Source: Hymenobacter tibetensis
GTDB lineage: Bacteria > Bacteroidota > Bacteroidia > Cytophagales > Hymenobacteraceae
Direction of reading: 5' to 3'
DNA length: 64,000 nt
Assembly (NCBI RefSeq): GCF_022827545.1
Contig: NZ_CP094669.1
Span: 2,756,001-2,820,000, forward strand
Shown: in pieces, positions 26,601 to 33,969 of the stretch
Layout of the letters: every line of letters begins with the position of its first letter
How positions within the stretch are numbered: position 1 is the first letter of the stretch
Translations under genes and position numbers: made by a program
The notes under the pieces: model-generated
What the model saw: only the letters and a program-made list of their open reading frames with translations
What the model was told of the DNA's origin: nothing
Database searches by the model: none

Positions 26601-26839
26601 TCTAACAGCACCGTAACGCCAGGCAGGCCTTCGCCTTTGGCATCCACTATGCGGCCACTGATGGGGCTGTTCACCCACCGGGCGGGCGCTACCGTGGCAT
26701 CAGGCGCCGCGGGGTGGTACACCATACCCGTGGCGGGATGAGCGGCCGCAGCGCCCGAGAGCAGCATGCCACCTACCGCGGTCAGCAAACGAGGACTGCG
26801 GAGCGGGGACCCGTGTGGGAATTGTAAGGGAGACGGCAT
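23633..26839 (-). CDS. SusC/RagA-family TonB-linked outer membrane receptor
   Basis: Outer-membrane importer of 1068 residues. An unusually long N-terminal region (about 55 residues) precedes the CarboxypepD_reg-like domain (ISGRIVDAKGEGLPGVTVLL, about 60-140). The TonB-box-like LDEVVVVGYGT and plug motifs (SPLYVIDGVPV, VLKDGAAAAIYGVRASNGVV) and the large barrel ending in NASF follow. It forms an importer with the SusD gene 24 nt downstream. It lies 84 nt after the PfkB kinase on the same strand, with a strong stem-loop in the gap, so it may have its own transcript level. Confidence 0.94.
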   Translation of the reverse strand: MPSPLQFPHGSPLRSPRLLTAVGGMLLSGAAAAHPATGMVYHPAAPDATVAPARWVNSPISGRIVDAKGEGLPGVTVLLEGTTLGSATDATGAYTIPNVPAGSYTMIVSSVGFVTSRVPVAVTDGQTTQVSSVTLAEDTQALDEVVVVGYGTLARQELTTAVSSVGAEQIERQKVAGFDQALQGQAPGVQVTAPTGAPGAGINVRIRGNSSITGNNSPLYVIDGVPVLPTYDRELSVGNQKPNPLNSINPADIESIDVLKDGAAAAIYGVRASNGVVVITTKRGRSGKAQVGFNAYYGVQQLRKKLDVLNTQQFADYYNESQVNGGAAPAFRDLNNLPPYDTDWQDEVYRTAAIQNYQLNVSGGTDKTHYYVGGGYFKQDGIIENSGFDRFNFKLNFDQQAGDKFRVGTNLNLSRTNTNGSVRSELGLGNSGTVLGTLAQIPTVPVRDANGVYGLNPFSLSDNPVGNLLESNNKALTYQAIGNLYGEYDILKNLKFRSSLGLDFRTQLENEFITRNYPGTSRADASTRGSGRTGTTQQAIWLWENTVSYNPTLGEKHNLQLLAGQSIQESNRFASNASVRGYASNAVPYLSAGTERLGTSSYEEEWGLTSLFARAIYSFDERYLATLSLRRDGTSRFEDAYGYFPAVALGWRISKESFFPQNGQVSELKLRGSFGGNGNQELPYTYQRFSSYSVGSNYAGSAGTVQGGIRPERIGNQALKWETSYQYDLGLDLGMFNDRLTFTVDAYRKRSEDLLLVVPLAPSTGAGTLDIIQNVGSVENKGLEFALSTTNVQSQNGGFSWNTNLNVSFNRNKVLDLGTLTNDQNQQVSRTIINDNRSITQVGQPLGVFYGHQVQGIFQSADEISAAPTQPGSPKPGDIRFVDVNGDGTINNNDRTIIGNPNPKAQGGVTNTFSFKGLDLSVFFQGSFGNDIYNANRQALESLTGPVNQLTTVLNRWTPTNTDTDIPRAVFNDPNNNGRLSSRWIEDGSYVRLKNLTLGYTLPASIISKARISSLRVYVSGQNLITWTDYSGYDPEVSADPFSSTSIGRDFGVYPQSRTYTVGLNASF

Positions 26840-26876
26840 ACAAAAAGATGTTAAGTGGGGAAGAAATAGGAAAGTG

Positions 26877-26915
26877 GCCGCCTGCGGGGCCTCCCGGAGG
26901 AGAAGCGCAGGCGGC
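26877..26915. terminator. strong stem-loop between pfkB-like gene and susC
   Basis: Perfect 10-bp stem GCCGCCTGCG (26877-26886) / CGCAGGCGGC (26906-26915), with an inner CCTCCCGGAGG helix at 26890-26900. There is no clear U tract on the minus strand. It stands just upstream of the highly expressed class of SusC genes and may separate regulator/kinase and importer mRNA levels. Confidence 0.6.
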
Positions 26916-26923
26916 GGGTTGCA

Positions 26924-27787
26924 TTAGGTGTTAGGCTGAGCGGTTGGGGCTTCTCGCTGTTGAAGAGCCGTGAAGTCCTGGACGGCGGCCCGTACGCCTT
27001 CCGGCGAGCCCCAGTGGGCGAGCAGAGCCGCCAGGAAAGCGTCGCTGCTGCCAAGCGTGTCGTGCTCGAGGCCGGTTACAGTGGGGTAGTGGCAAGGCTG
27101 GTACTGTTGCCAGAGCGTGACGCCAGCGGCTCCTTTGGTTAGACAGATGGCCTGCAAGTGGAAGTGCGCCGCCAGCCACGGAAGGGCCGTTGCTTCGGTA
27201 GCGGGCTGCCCGAACCAGCCCATAATCTCGCGTAGCTCCTGCTCGTTGAGCTTCACCAAGTCGGCTTGCCGAAGCAGGTATTGCACTACCATGGGGGTGT
27301 AGTGCGGAGGGCGCAGGTTCACGTCGAACACGTTGAACCGGGCGACCTGCAACAGCCGGTACAGCGTTTCGCGCGTGACCGACCGGCGAGCGGCCAATGA
27401 ACCGTACACCAGCATCCGGGCTCCCGCTACGGCCGAGCGTAGCTGCTCGCTGTGTTGGACGTAGTCCCAGGCCACGGGCTCTACAATCTTGTACGTGCGG
27501 CGCCCGCCTTCCTCGTTGACTTTCACCACGCCCGTGAGGTGCGATTGGCTCCGCTGAATCAGTTGGCAGTCTAGCCCTTGCTGCTGCATGACAGCCAGCA
27601 ATTCGCCACCCAATTCGTCGTTCCCGACGCGGCTAACCAACTGAACGGGCTGCCCGAAATGCTGCAGGTGCCGGGCTACATTATAGGGCGCCCCGCCAGG
27701 CTGGCGGCCTACTGGCAGCACATCCCAGAGAAACTCTCCTATGCAAACGATAGCCGCTGGCTGACTCATGGTGGTAAGGCTTTGCAC
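26924..27787 (-). CDS. PfkB-family carbohydrate kinase, fructokinase-like, atypical active site
   Basis: Cytoplasmic ribokinase-fold sugar kinase of 287 residues (or 281 from the Met at codon 7). It opens with CIGEFLWDVLP and has the sugar-binding GGAPYNVARHL motif and VFDVNLRPPHY typical of fructokinases. The C-terminal catalytic motif reads DTLGSSDAF instead of DTxGAGDxF. The base Asp (D249) is kept, but the second Gly of GAGD, part of the anion hole, is Ser. The tail after it is short, about ten residues less than usual. It sits between the sensor gene and SusC. It may phosphorylate the released monosaccharide or may be weakened. Confidence 0.85.
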   Translation of the reverse strand: MQSLTTMSQPAAIVCIGEFLWDVLPVGRQPGGAPYNVARHLQHFGQPVQLVSRVGNDELGGELLAVMQQQGLDCQLIQRSQSHLTGVVKVNEEGGRRTYKIVEPVAWDYVQHSEQLRSAVAGARMLVYGSLAARRSVTRETLYRLLQVARFNVFDVNLRPPHYTPMVVQYLLRQADLVKLNEQELREIMGWFGQPATEATALPWLAAHFHLQAICLTKGAAGVTLWQQYQPCHYPTVTGLEHDTLGSSDAFLAALLAHWGSPEGVRAAVQDFTALQQREAPTAQPNT

Positions 27788-27889
27788 AAAAGTCCGTGCT
27801 CTGCCACCCCGGCTCGTTCACTATTATTTCAAAATGCGTTCAGGTAATGAAAATGTTGTAAAGGATTGGAAAACAAGAATTTATGTAAT

Positions 27890-27920
27890 AAAAAAACCGG
27901 GCCTTTGCAGGCGCCGGTTT
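27890..27920 (-). terminator. intrinsic terminator of the hybrid sensor gene
   Basis: Read on the minus strand, a hairpin with AAACCGG/CCGGTTT outer stem and CCT/AGG inner pairing is followed by TTTTTTTATT. It lies between the sensor stop (27951) and the kinase start (27787), so the sensor is probably transcribed apart from the rest of the PUL. Confidence 0.8.
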
Positions 27921-27950
27921 CGAATTTGGGACAGGGGTTTCAAGATTATT

Positions 27951-30770
27951 TCAATAATGAGGAGTAATATGCAAAGTCCGAAACTCGGAGGGTGCTAGCT
28001 GGTAGCGAGCCTTGAAGCTGGTAGAGAAATACGAAGGCGAGGAGAAGCCAAGTTCATACGCTACATCGGCAATAGTCAGCGACTCATCGAGCAGCAGTTC
28101 GCGGGCTTTAGTCAGGCGCAGGTTCTGGATGAAGTCGGTGACGCCGGTGCCGAGCACGGCCTTGACCTTGCGGTAGAGCTGCATGCGCGAGATGCCCAAA
28201 CTACGGGCTACGTCTTCTACACTTAAGTTGGAGCGGGTATAATTGGCCTCCACTATAGCCGTCAGATCAGCCAGGAATTTTTGGTCGGGGTCCGTGGCTA
28301 CCACCGTAGCTGTTTCCGTCGACATCTCCCGCCGAAAACGTTCGCGCTGGTGGGCACGGTTGGCAAGCAGCGTGCGCACACTCTCGAGCAGGAAGGTGGG
28401 GTTGAAGGGCTTGGTCAGGTAGAGGTCGGCGCCGGCCTGCACGCCCTCGACCTGCTGCTCGGGCGCGTTGCGGGCCGTGAGCAGCACCACGGGGATGTGG
28501 GAGCTGCGCCAGTCCTGGCGCAGCTGGGCCACGAGCTCGAGGCCGCTGAGGCCGGGCATCATCACGTCGCAGACGATGAGGTCGGGAATCAGGTCGGTGG
28601 CCAGGCGCAGGCCGGTGTGGCCGTCGGTGGCGGCGTGCACGCGGAAGTGCGGACGCAGCTTGCGGGCCACGAACTCGTTGACCTCCGCGTTGTCTTCTAT
28701 CACCAGGACCAGCAGCTGGCTTGTTGATTCCGGGAGGGCTTGCGTTGTGGCTGGCACCAAATCAGCATCCAGCATCTCCGTTTCCTCGAAGGCATGCAGC
28801 TTGGCCGCGGGCAGTGCCACCGAGCACAGCTCCTCGGGTAGCTCCCGCGGCAGCGTCACGACAAACGTGCTGCCCAATCCGAGCTGGCTGCTCACTGCGA
28901 GCTGCCCTTGGTGCAGGCGCACCAAGCCCAGCGCCAGGGCCAACCCCATGCCCGACCCCTTGGCTGCCGCCGCTTGCTCGCCCTGGTAAAACCACTCGAA
29001 GATGTGGGCCTGATCTTGACTACTGATGCCCGGGCCAGTATCCGCGACGCTGACTTGCAACGAGCGGCCTTCGTTGAGGGGTTGTAGGCTAATCGTTATT
29101 TGCCCATGGTCGGGCGTAAACTTCAGCGCATTGGACAGTAGATTGAAAAAGACCTTGTCTAGAATATTAACGTCGAACCAAGCCATCAGCACCGGTTCCG
29201 CGGCCAGAAACCGGAGTTCCACTCCCCGCAGCTGGGCCGGCTTCTCAAACGCATCTACAATCTCGCGGACAAAGCTCACCAAATTGCCTTCAGTAGCTCG
29301 GACCGCCATTTTGCCTACCTCAATTTTGCGGAAGTCGAGCAGCTGATTCACTAATTGTAGTAGGCGCTGGGTGTTGCGCCGTACCAGCGTCAGGTCTTGG
29401 CGCTGCATGGTGCTTAGGTCAGGGCTGCTGGTGAGCAGTTCTTCCACTGGCCCTTGGATTAGGGTCAGGGGCGTCCGCAGCTCATGCGAGAAATTGGTGA
29501 AGAAGCGGAGCTTGGCTTCCGTATCTGCCCGTGCCTGCTCGGCCAGCGCCTCCAGCTGATTGCGCTGCTGCCGAATCTCCTCGTTCTGGCTCACCAGCTG
29601 CCGGTTGATTTTGTCGTTGGCGGCATTCTGCAGAGCGAGCTGATGGTTGATATGCCGGTTCTTCCGCGCCGATAGCCACGCCATCATCCCCAGGACTAAG
29701 GCCCCCAGCAACGCGAAGAGCAACCCGTACAAAATGGTTTGCTGGCTGGCATAGGTAGCGCGCAAGGATTGCAGCAGGCCTTGCTGCCGCTCCACGTCCT
29801 GCTGCTGGCTTACAATCTTGTCGGTTTGCTGCTGCATCGTCTCCACGTTGGTGGAGTCGATGACGATGCTGCCCAGGAGGTTTTCGCGCTTGAAGGGCCT
29901 ATTGCGCAGTATTTTGAGGGCAGTCCGCATGGCATCTTCGCCGCCCGGCGAGTACAGCAGGGAGGCATCCAACACGCCTCGCTGTACTAAATCAATGCCT
30001 TCCCCTTTGCCATACAGCCCATCTACGCCAATGATTCGTATCTGCTTGGCCAGCCCGAGTTGCTGGCATACTTCAAAGGCGCCCCGGCCCATGGCATCGT
30101 TGTGGGCGAAAATCAACGAAACGTCTGGGTGCTGCTGCAGAGCCGTGGCTAGAGCTGGCTTCAGGGTCTTTTCCTGCCAGTTGCCGGTCACTTGCCCAAC
30201 CACTTGTAGCCCTGGGTATGCTCGTAGCCCCTCCGTGAATCCCTGATGTCGGTCGGATGTGGCAGACGACCCCGGGGTTCCCAGAATCTCGATGATGCGG
30301 CCTTGGTGGCCAAGTAAGCGGTCCGCGTAGCTGGCCGCCATTTCCCCCACGGCCTTGTTGCTGCCGCCAACATAAGCCGTGTACTCCGGGGAGCCGGTCC
30401 GGCGGTCAACCAACACGACCGGAATGCCTTGCCGCATCGCCTGCTCGACTGCCGGTGTTACGGGCTCCGACTCGTAGGGCGAGACAATCAACAAATCGAC
30501 ACCCTCCCGTAGCAACTCCCGAATCTGTTGTTGCTGGCGCTGGCTGTTATCGTGGGCATCCGTCACCCGCAGCTCCACTTCCGAGTGAAAGCTCAGTTCT
30601 CGTTGCATCCCGGCCAGCATGGCCTTGCGCCACGGGCCGTCCATGCTGCACTGCGAGAAGCCTATACGGTATGCCACGGGCTTTTTCTTCTCATTGCAGC
30701 CAGCTAGCAGCAGGAAGGAGAGTACTACTAGCAGAATCCGTCTACCACGGAAGGCGAGTATTCTATTCAA
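27951..30770 (-). CDS. hybrid two-component system protein with sugar-binding sensor
   Basis: A 939-residue one-protein signalling system. Order: N-terminal signal with a Cys in LLLAGCNEKKK; periplasmic sugar-binding-protein domain of the LacI/ribose-binding type (about 33-310, with AHNDAMGRGAFEV and IIGVDG); coiled coil; membrane helix about 346-366; HisKA with H429 in FSHELRTPL; HATPase (N, G1 and G2 boxes such as VADTGPGIS and GSGMGLALAL); receiver with acceptor Asp in LIVCDVMMPG; C-terminal AraC HTH (about 830-935). The layout matches BT1754 of Bacteroides thetaiotaomicron, which binds fructose. It probably switches on the adjacent PUL in response to a monosaccharide. Confidence 0.93.
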   Translation of the reverse strand: MNRILAFRGRRILLVVLSFLLLAGCNEKKKPVAYRIGFSQCSMDGPWRKAMLAGMQRELSFHSEVELRVTDAHDNSQRQQQQIRELLREGVDLLIVSPYESEPVTPAVEQAMRQGIPVVLVDRRTGSPEYTAYVGGSNKAVGEMAASYADRLLGHQGRIIEILGTPGSSATSDRHQGFTEGLRAYPGLQVVGQVTGNWQEKTLKPALATALQQHPDVSLIFAHNDAMGRGAFEVCQQLGLAKQIRIIGVDGLYGKGEGIDLVQRGVLDASLLYSPGGEDAMRTALKILRNRPFKRENLLGSIVIDSTNVETMQQQTDKIVSQQQDVERQQGLLQSLRATYASQQTILYGLLFALLGALVLGMMAWLSARKNRHINHQLALQNAANDKINRQLVSQNEEIRQQRNQLEALAEQARADTEAKLRFFTNFSHELRTPLTLIQGPVEELLTSSPDLSTMQRQDLTLVRRNTQRLLQLVNQLLDFRKIEVGKMAVRATEGNLVSFVREIVDAFEKPAQLRGVELRFLAAEPVLMAWFDVNILDKVFFNLLSNALKFTPDHGQITISLQPLNEGRSLQVSVADTGPGISSQDQAHIFEWFYQGEQAAAAKGSGMGLALALGLVRLHQGQLAVSSQLGLGSTFVVTLPRELPEELCSVALPAAKLHAFEETEMLDADLVPATTQALPESTSQLLVLVIEDNAEVNEFVARKLRPHFRVHAATDGHTGLRLATDLIPDLIVCDVMMPGLSGLELVAQLRQDWRSSHIPVVLLTARNAPEQQVEGVQAGADLYLTKPFNPTFLLESVRTLLANRAHQRERFRREMSTETATVVATDPDQKFLADLTAIVEANYTRSNLSVEDVARSLGISRMQLYRKVKAVLGTGVTDFIQNLRLTKARELLLDESLTIADVAYELGFSSPSYFSTSFKARYQLAPSEFRTLHITPHY

Positions 30771-30816
30771 ATGATTTTCAGTCTTTTAATGACTGTCTTA
30801 GTTGTTAAATTACACC

Positions 30817-30824
30817 CAAATATA
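30817..30824 (-). promoter_or_regulatory. -7 element (TATATTTG) upstream of hybrid sensor
   Basis: On the minus strand TATATTTG matches TAnnTTTG, about 47 nt before the sensor ATG. No convincing TTG -33 element is visible, so it may be weak or activator-dependent. Confidence 0.4.
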
Positions 30825-31208
30825 CCTGATTCCTGCGTTGCGTAGTCGGGCCGAGCATATAGGCATAGAGCCCTCTGATTCACCTACTACTCAGGCGCTA
30901 TTTTAGCCTCGGTGCGGGTGCCAGGGGCTTTCAAATCTCAGGCAGTGGAAGCAGCTATGGTGCTTCCGTAGGCTCTTCAACACGGAAGCAAGCAGACAAA
31001 GCAACGACGGAACGGCTGTTGGCTGACTGCTGCCCGCAAACCATTTGGCAGCACCCTTTTTCCACCGCACTGCACCGCGTATGCATGTGAGTGGCATCAT
31101 AAAGGGCTCTTATGGGCCGGGCCGGCCGGTTTTCTGCCAGTCTGCAAACGCATTGTATTGAATACAGCTTCGACAATATTTTTTCGAAACCTGTTCGTAG
31201 GTTTGTGA
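30825..31208. other. gene-free stretch upstream of the orphan gene
   Basis: About 380 nt with no supported gene. A small hairpin (GGAAGCA ... TGCTTCC near 30947-30968) is visible. Base composition becomes more AT-rich toward the right, marking the change from the PUL into the variable region. Confidence 0.4.
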
Positions 31209-31862
31209 ATGGTTAGTAAGCTGCATTTTCCTACGGTCGAGGAATACTCCAAGGAGTTGCAAATATTCTTGGTTCATGGATGGCAAGTTGACATCCAGAA
31301 CAACTATGAGGAAGGCAGTTCCATGCTCTATGGCGAGCGGGAAGAGGTAGATGTAAAATTCACTTCCTTGATCCAGGAAGAGGCATTGCTTAGCCCATCT
31401 TTAATGCCGGAGGCAATCAATACTATTTGGCAGCAGGTGCAGCAGACAGTAAAACCAGCGCTGACATTGCCTGCCCTGATGGTTTGGCGGTATGAGTCTG
31501 ATGGCACCAAAGCCAAAACGTGGGACCAACTAAAAACCCTAGTTGGGTACGCAGGTTCTTCTGTACGCCTCTCTGCGCAGGATATAGCAGACCCTGTTTG
31601 GCGCCATCAGCACCATGTTAGCCTGGTTGCTCCCACAAGGTGGAAAGGAGTAGACCTGTATGAAGGCGACGTTTTTATGTTCGAGGGGTATTTAGGCAAG
31701 CCAACTGAAGGGATGGTGGTAGTGGACGAGAGAGGATGGCAACTGCAGCTGCAAAACGGGCTGTTCATTCACCTCAGTACCATTGACCAAGGGCAGCGGG
31801 TTGGCAACATCCATCATGGCGAGAGCGGCAAAGCCATGTACTTGCGGCTCACAAGCAAATAG
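31209..31862 (+). CDS. hypothetical protein, 217 aa
   Basis: I do not recognise this protein. It is soluble-looking, with no signal peptide or membrane helix. The N-terminal half is helical and acidic. The C-terminal 75 residues are beta-rich (GVDLYEGDVFMFEGYLGKPTEGMVVVDE), a pattern that faintly recalls small-barrel YopX-like domains, though I would not assign it. It stands alone at the edge of the variable region and has lower GC than the PUL genes, which is consistent with acquired DNA. Confidence 0.6.
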   Translation: MVSKLHFPTVEEYSKELQIFLVHGWQVDIQNNYEEGSSMLYGEREEVDVKFTSLIQEEALLSPSLMPEAINTIWQQVQQTVKPALTLPALMVWRYESDGTKAKTWDQLKTLVGYAGSSVRLSAQDIADPVWRHQHHVSLVAPTRWKGVDLYEGDVFMFEGYLGKPTEGMVVVDERGWQLQLQNGLFIHLSTIDQGQRVGNIHHGESGKAMYLRLTSK

Positions 31863-32348
31863 GAATTGCTGGCTATATAATATCTCCTAGTCTGCCGAAT
31901 GACCTGTTTTGTGTGAGCTGAGCGAGTGGTTGCTACCGCATGATGCCTGCGTACGGAGCCAGTAGAAACAGCCTGTGTGTTGGCCCACAGCCCCTCATTT
32001 GCTGGACTTCGCATAGTAAGAAAGTAAAAAGACCTAGTTGATGCTTAATGGCTAGTTAATTCCACGATATGAGCGCTAGATCTAGCAAGTAAATGCAAAC
32101 TACTAGAGGTCAGAACAGAGAGTGGCTATCTTGATAAATCAGTCTGATAAGTCGTTTTTATGTTTAGTAAAACAAGGTAAAAGGAGGTGTTCGGATTACC
32201 TATCAAAAAATGCCCCTGAAAAACCGCGTTTTCGGGGGCATTAGCGTGGGGTGCAAAAGTGTTCGAAATAGAACTCAAATCTGAACAGCTACTTCCCATA
32301 CCTTTACTCTTGGCTTATTCTTCTTGCTACTTCACAATTTAGAATCGA
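31863..32348. other. gene-free stretch with one hairpin
   Basis: About 490 nt with no supported gene, AT-rich for this genome. The only clear structure is the hairpin at 32205-32240. No promoter matching the full consensus was found before the membrane protein gene at 32349. Confidence 0.45.
32205..32240 (-). terminator. hairpin left of the DUF6056 gene, terminator-like
   Basis: Stem TGCCCCTGAAAA (32211-32222) / TTTTCGGGGGCA (32229-32240), preceded by A6, so it reads as hairpin plus U tract on the minus strand. No minus-strand gene ends here. It closely resembles the hairpin at 33925-33962 in stem and in the bases after it. Confidence 0.6.
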
Positions 32349-33812
32349 ATGCTGATTGATTCACCAGTAAAAGAATCGCAAAGGGGGGCCTTCGTGATAC
32401 TGGTTTTCGCGGGGCTTTGCTTATTGCCCTTTCTATGTCTGACTCTCTATGCGCATTCCTTTCTGGACGATTTTTTGTTGCCGCAGTTAATGCGTGAGCG
32501 GGGATTGTGGACTCAGCTCCGCGATATCTATTTTAGTTATTCCGGTAAGTATTCCGCCCATTTGAGTATGGGGCTACATCCCCTCGCGTGGGGTGGCGTA
32601 GAGGCAGTGAAGCCTTTTGTCTTGGGCTTCCTGGTGTTTTTTGCCGGCTGTTTCCTGTTTGCCGGCCATGCGCTCCTGCAAGGGGGGGCGCTGCCATGGC
32701 CTACCCGCTTTGCTTCGGGCAGCCTCGTGCTAGCGTTGTTTTTATTGTTGTTAGGCAGCCCCAGTGAGGCCTTCTATTGGGTTACCAGTGCCTTGATGTA
32801 CATGGGTGGGGCAGCCTGTAGTCTGCTCTTATTAGGAGTTGTAGCTCATTTGCAACGGCCTCATGCGCTCCTGAAGCAACGCATCTGGTGGAGTACGGCG
32901 TTCGTCTTGGCTTTCGTAATGCCCGGGTTTTCGGAAGTAATCAGTTGCTTCGTGCTGGCTCTAGGTATCGTTCTCTTGCCTGCAATCAGACGGCGGGAAG
33001 TGAATAGAAAGTGGCTGCTGCTGCTCGGGATAGCAGTAGTAGGCGCTGCCATTGCGACACTGGCCCCTGGTAATTTTCTCCGGCAACAAGAAAAGGGGGT
33101 GGAACATTTATCTCTGGTGCGGACCCTAGGAATGGCAAGTGTTGCTCTGGTCTATACAGTGTTGAATTGGGCAGGAAACGGGTTACTGTTGCTGCTCACG
33201 CTGTTGGTGTTGCCTGCCTTACAGCGCTTCGTACAGGTGCCCACACTGCCTCTAACGATGCTCGTAAAACGGCCCTGGCGTTGGCCTCTGTGGCTGTTGC
33301 TCGGCCTGTTCATCTGTTACATATTCGGCTTTTTAGCCATTGATTCGCCCATGCCGTCGCGAGCCCGAAACTTGATGCTGGTGTTCTTTGTAAGCAGCTG
33401 GTTTATGTCGGTGCTGGGGTACTTGGCCTACCGTCAACAGACTAGCCAGCCCCCCTTACCATCGGTGCCTGGGTATGCTCGCACGGTCCTCGTGGCCCTC
33501 GTGTTGCTGCTCAGTACCTCCGACCACAATACCAAGCTGCTACATGACCACATTGGTACGCCAACGAACAGCGTGTTGCAGGCCTATCGCGATTGGTTGA
33601 GCGGGGATGCCAGCCAATACGACCGAGAAGAAGAAGCCCGCTATACGCTGTTACGCCAAGGCGGCTCCAGTGTAGAGTTACCCCCATTAAGCGTCAAACC
33701 CAGTACGATCTTCTGGTGGGATATCTCCTCGAATCCAACGCTATGGGGGAACCAAGCCTATGCGACCTTTTTTAAAAAGAAGGCCGTTTGGGTGAAACAA
33801 TCAGCGAATTAA
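32349..33812 (+). CDS. DUF6056-like polytopic membrane protein
   Basis: A 487-residue inner-membrane protein with roughly ten hydrophobic segments. It starts with a short cytoplasmic stretch, then a periplasmic-loop-like YAHSFLDDFLLPQL motif after the first helix. It ends in a soluble tail of about 90 residues (SDHNTKLLHDHIGTP, then AYRDWLSGDASQYDREEEAR). This architecture resembles DUF6056 or glycan-polymerising/glycosyltransferase-like membrane proteins of surface polysaccharide loci. No catalytic residue can be assigned confidently. It is flanked by two related hairpins and lies next to recombinase remnants, suggesting it arrived by transfer. Confidence 0.7.
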   Translation: MLIDSPVKESQRGAFVILVFAGLCLLPFLCLTLYAHSFLDDFLLPQLMRERGLWTQLRDIYFSYSGKYSAHLSMGLHPLAWGGVEAVKPFVLGFLVFFAGCFLFAGHALLQGGALPWPTRFASGSLVLALFLLLLGSPSEAFYWVTSALMYMGGAACSLLLLGVVAHLQRPHALLKQRIWWSTAFVLAFVMPGFSEVISCFVLALGIVLLPAIRRREVNRKWLLLLGIAVVGAAIATLAPGNFLRQQEKGVEHLSLVRTLGMASVALVYTVLNWAGNGLLLLLTLLVLPALQRFVQVPTLPLTMLVKRPWRWPLWLLLGLFICYIFGFLAIDSPMPSRARNLMLVFFVSSWFMSVLGYLAYRQQTSQPPLPSVPGYARTVLVALVLLLSTSDHNTKLLHDHIGTPTNSVLQAYRDWLSGDASQYDREEEARYTLLRQGGSSVELPPLSVKPSTIFWWDISSNPTLWGNQAYATFFKKKAVWVKQSAN

Positions 33813-33924
33813 AGGAACGCTTAGAAGAAGGTACTTCTGCTGGTCCACGCTTTGATCGAGTAGGAAGGAGGTGCACGTAAAACGCTGGTTTCACGCGCAC
33901 CTTATAGTGTCCAATAAAGGGTGT

Positions 33925-33962
33925 GAAAAAAGGCCCCGAAAAACAGGGTTTTCGGGGCCTTC
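33925..33962. terminator. hairpin right of the DUF6056 gene
   Basis: Stem AGGCCCCGAAAA (33931-33942) / TTTTCGGGGCCT (33949-33960), preceded by A6. The spacer from the membrane protein stop is about 110 nt. The decamer TGTCCAATAA occurs on both sides of it (about 33908 and 33980), which could be a small duplication. Confidence 0.6.
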
Positions 33963-33969
33963 TGCGTGA

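Noticed and set aside
31198-31205. TAGGTTTG as promoter -7 element of the orphan gene
   Set aside because: It lies only 3 nt before the ATG and lacks a -33 element; it would require a leaderless message or a later start.
33775-33880. Open frame of about 35 codons (GETISELKERLEEGTSAG) overlapping the end of the DUF6056 gene
   Set aside because: It could be the missing part of a gene or an antitoxin-like tail, but it has no start codon and does not match a recombinase N-terminus.
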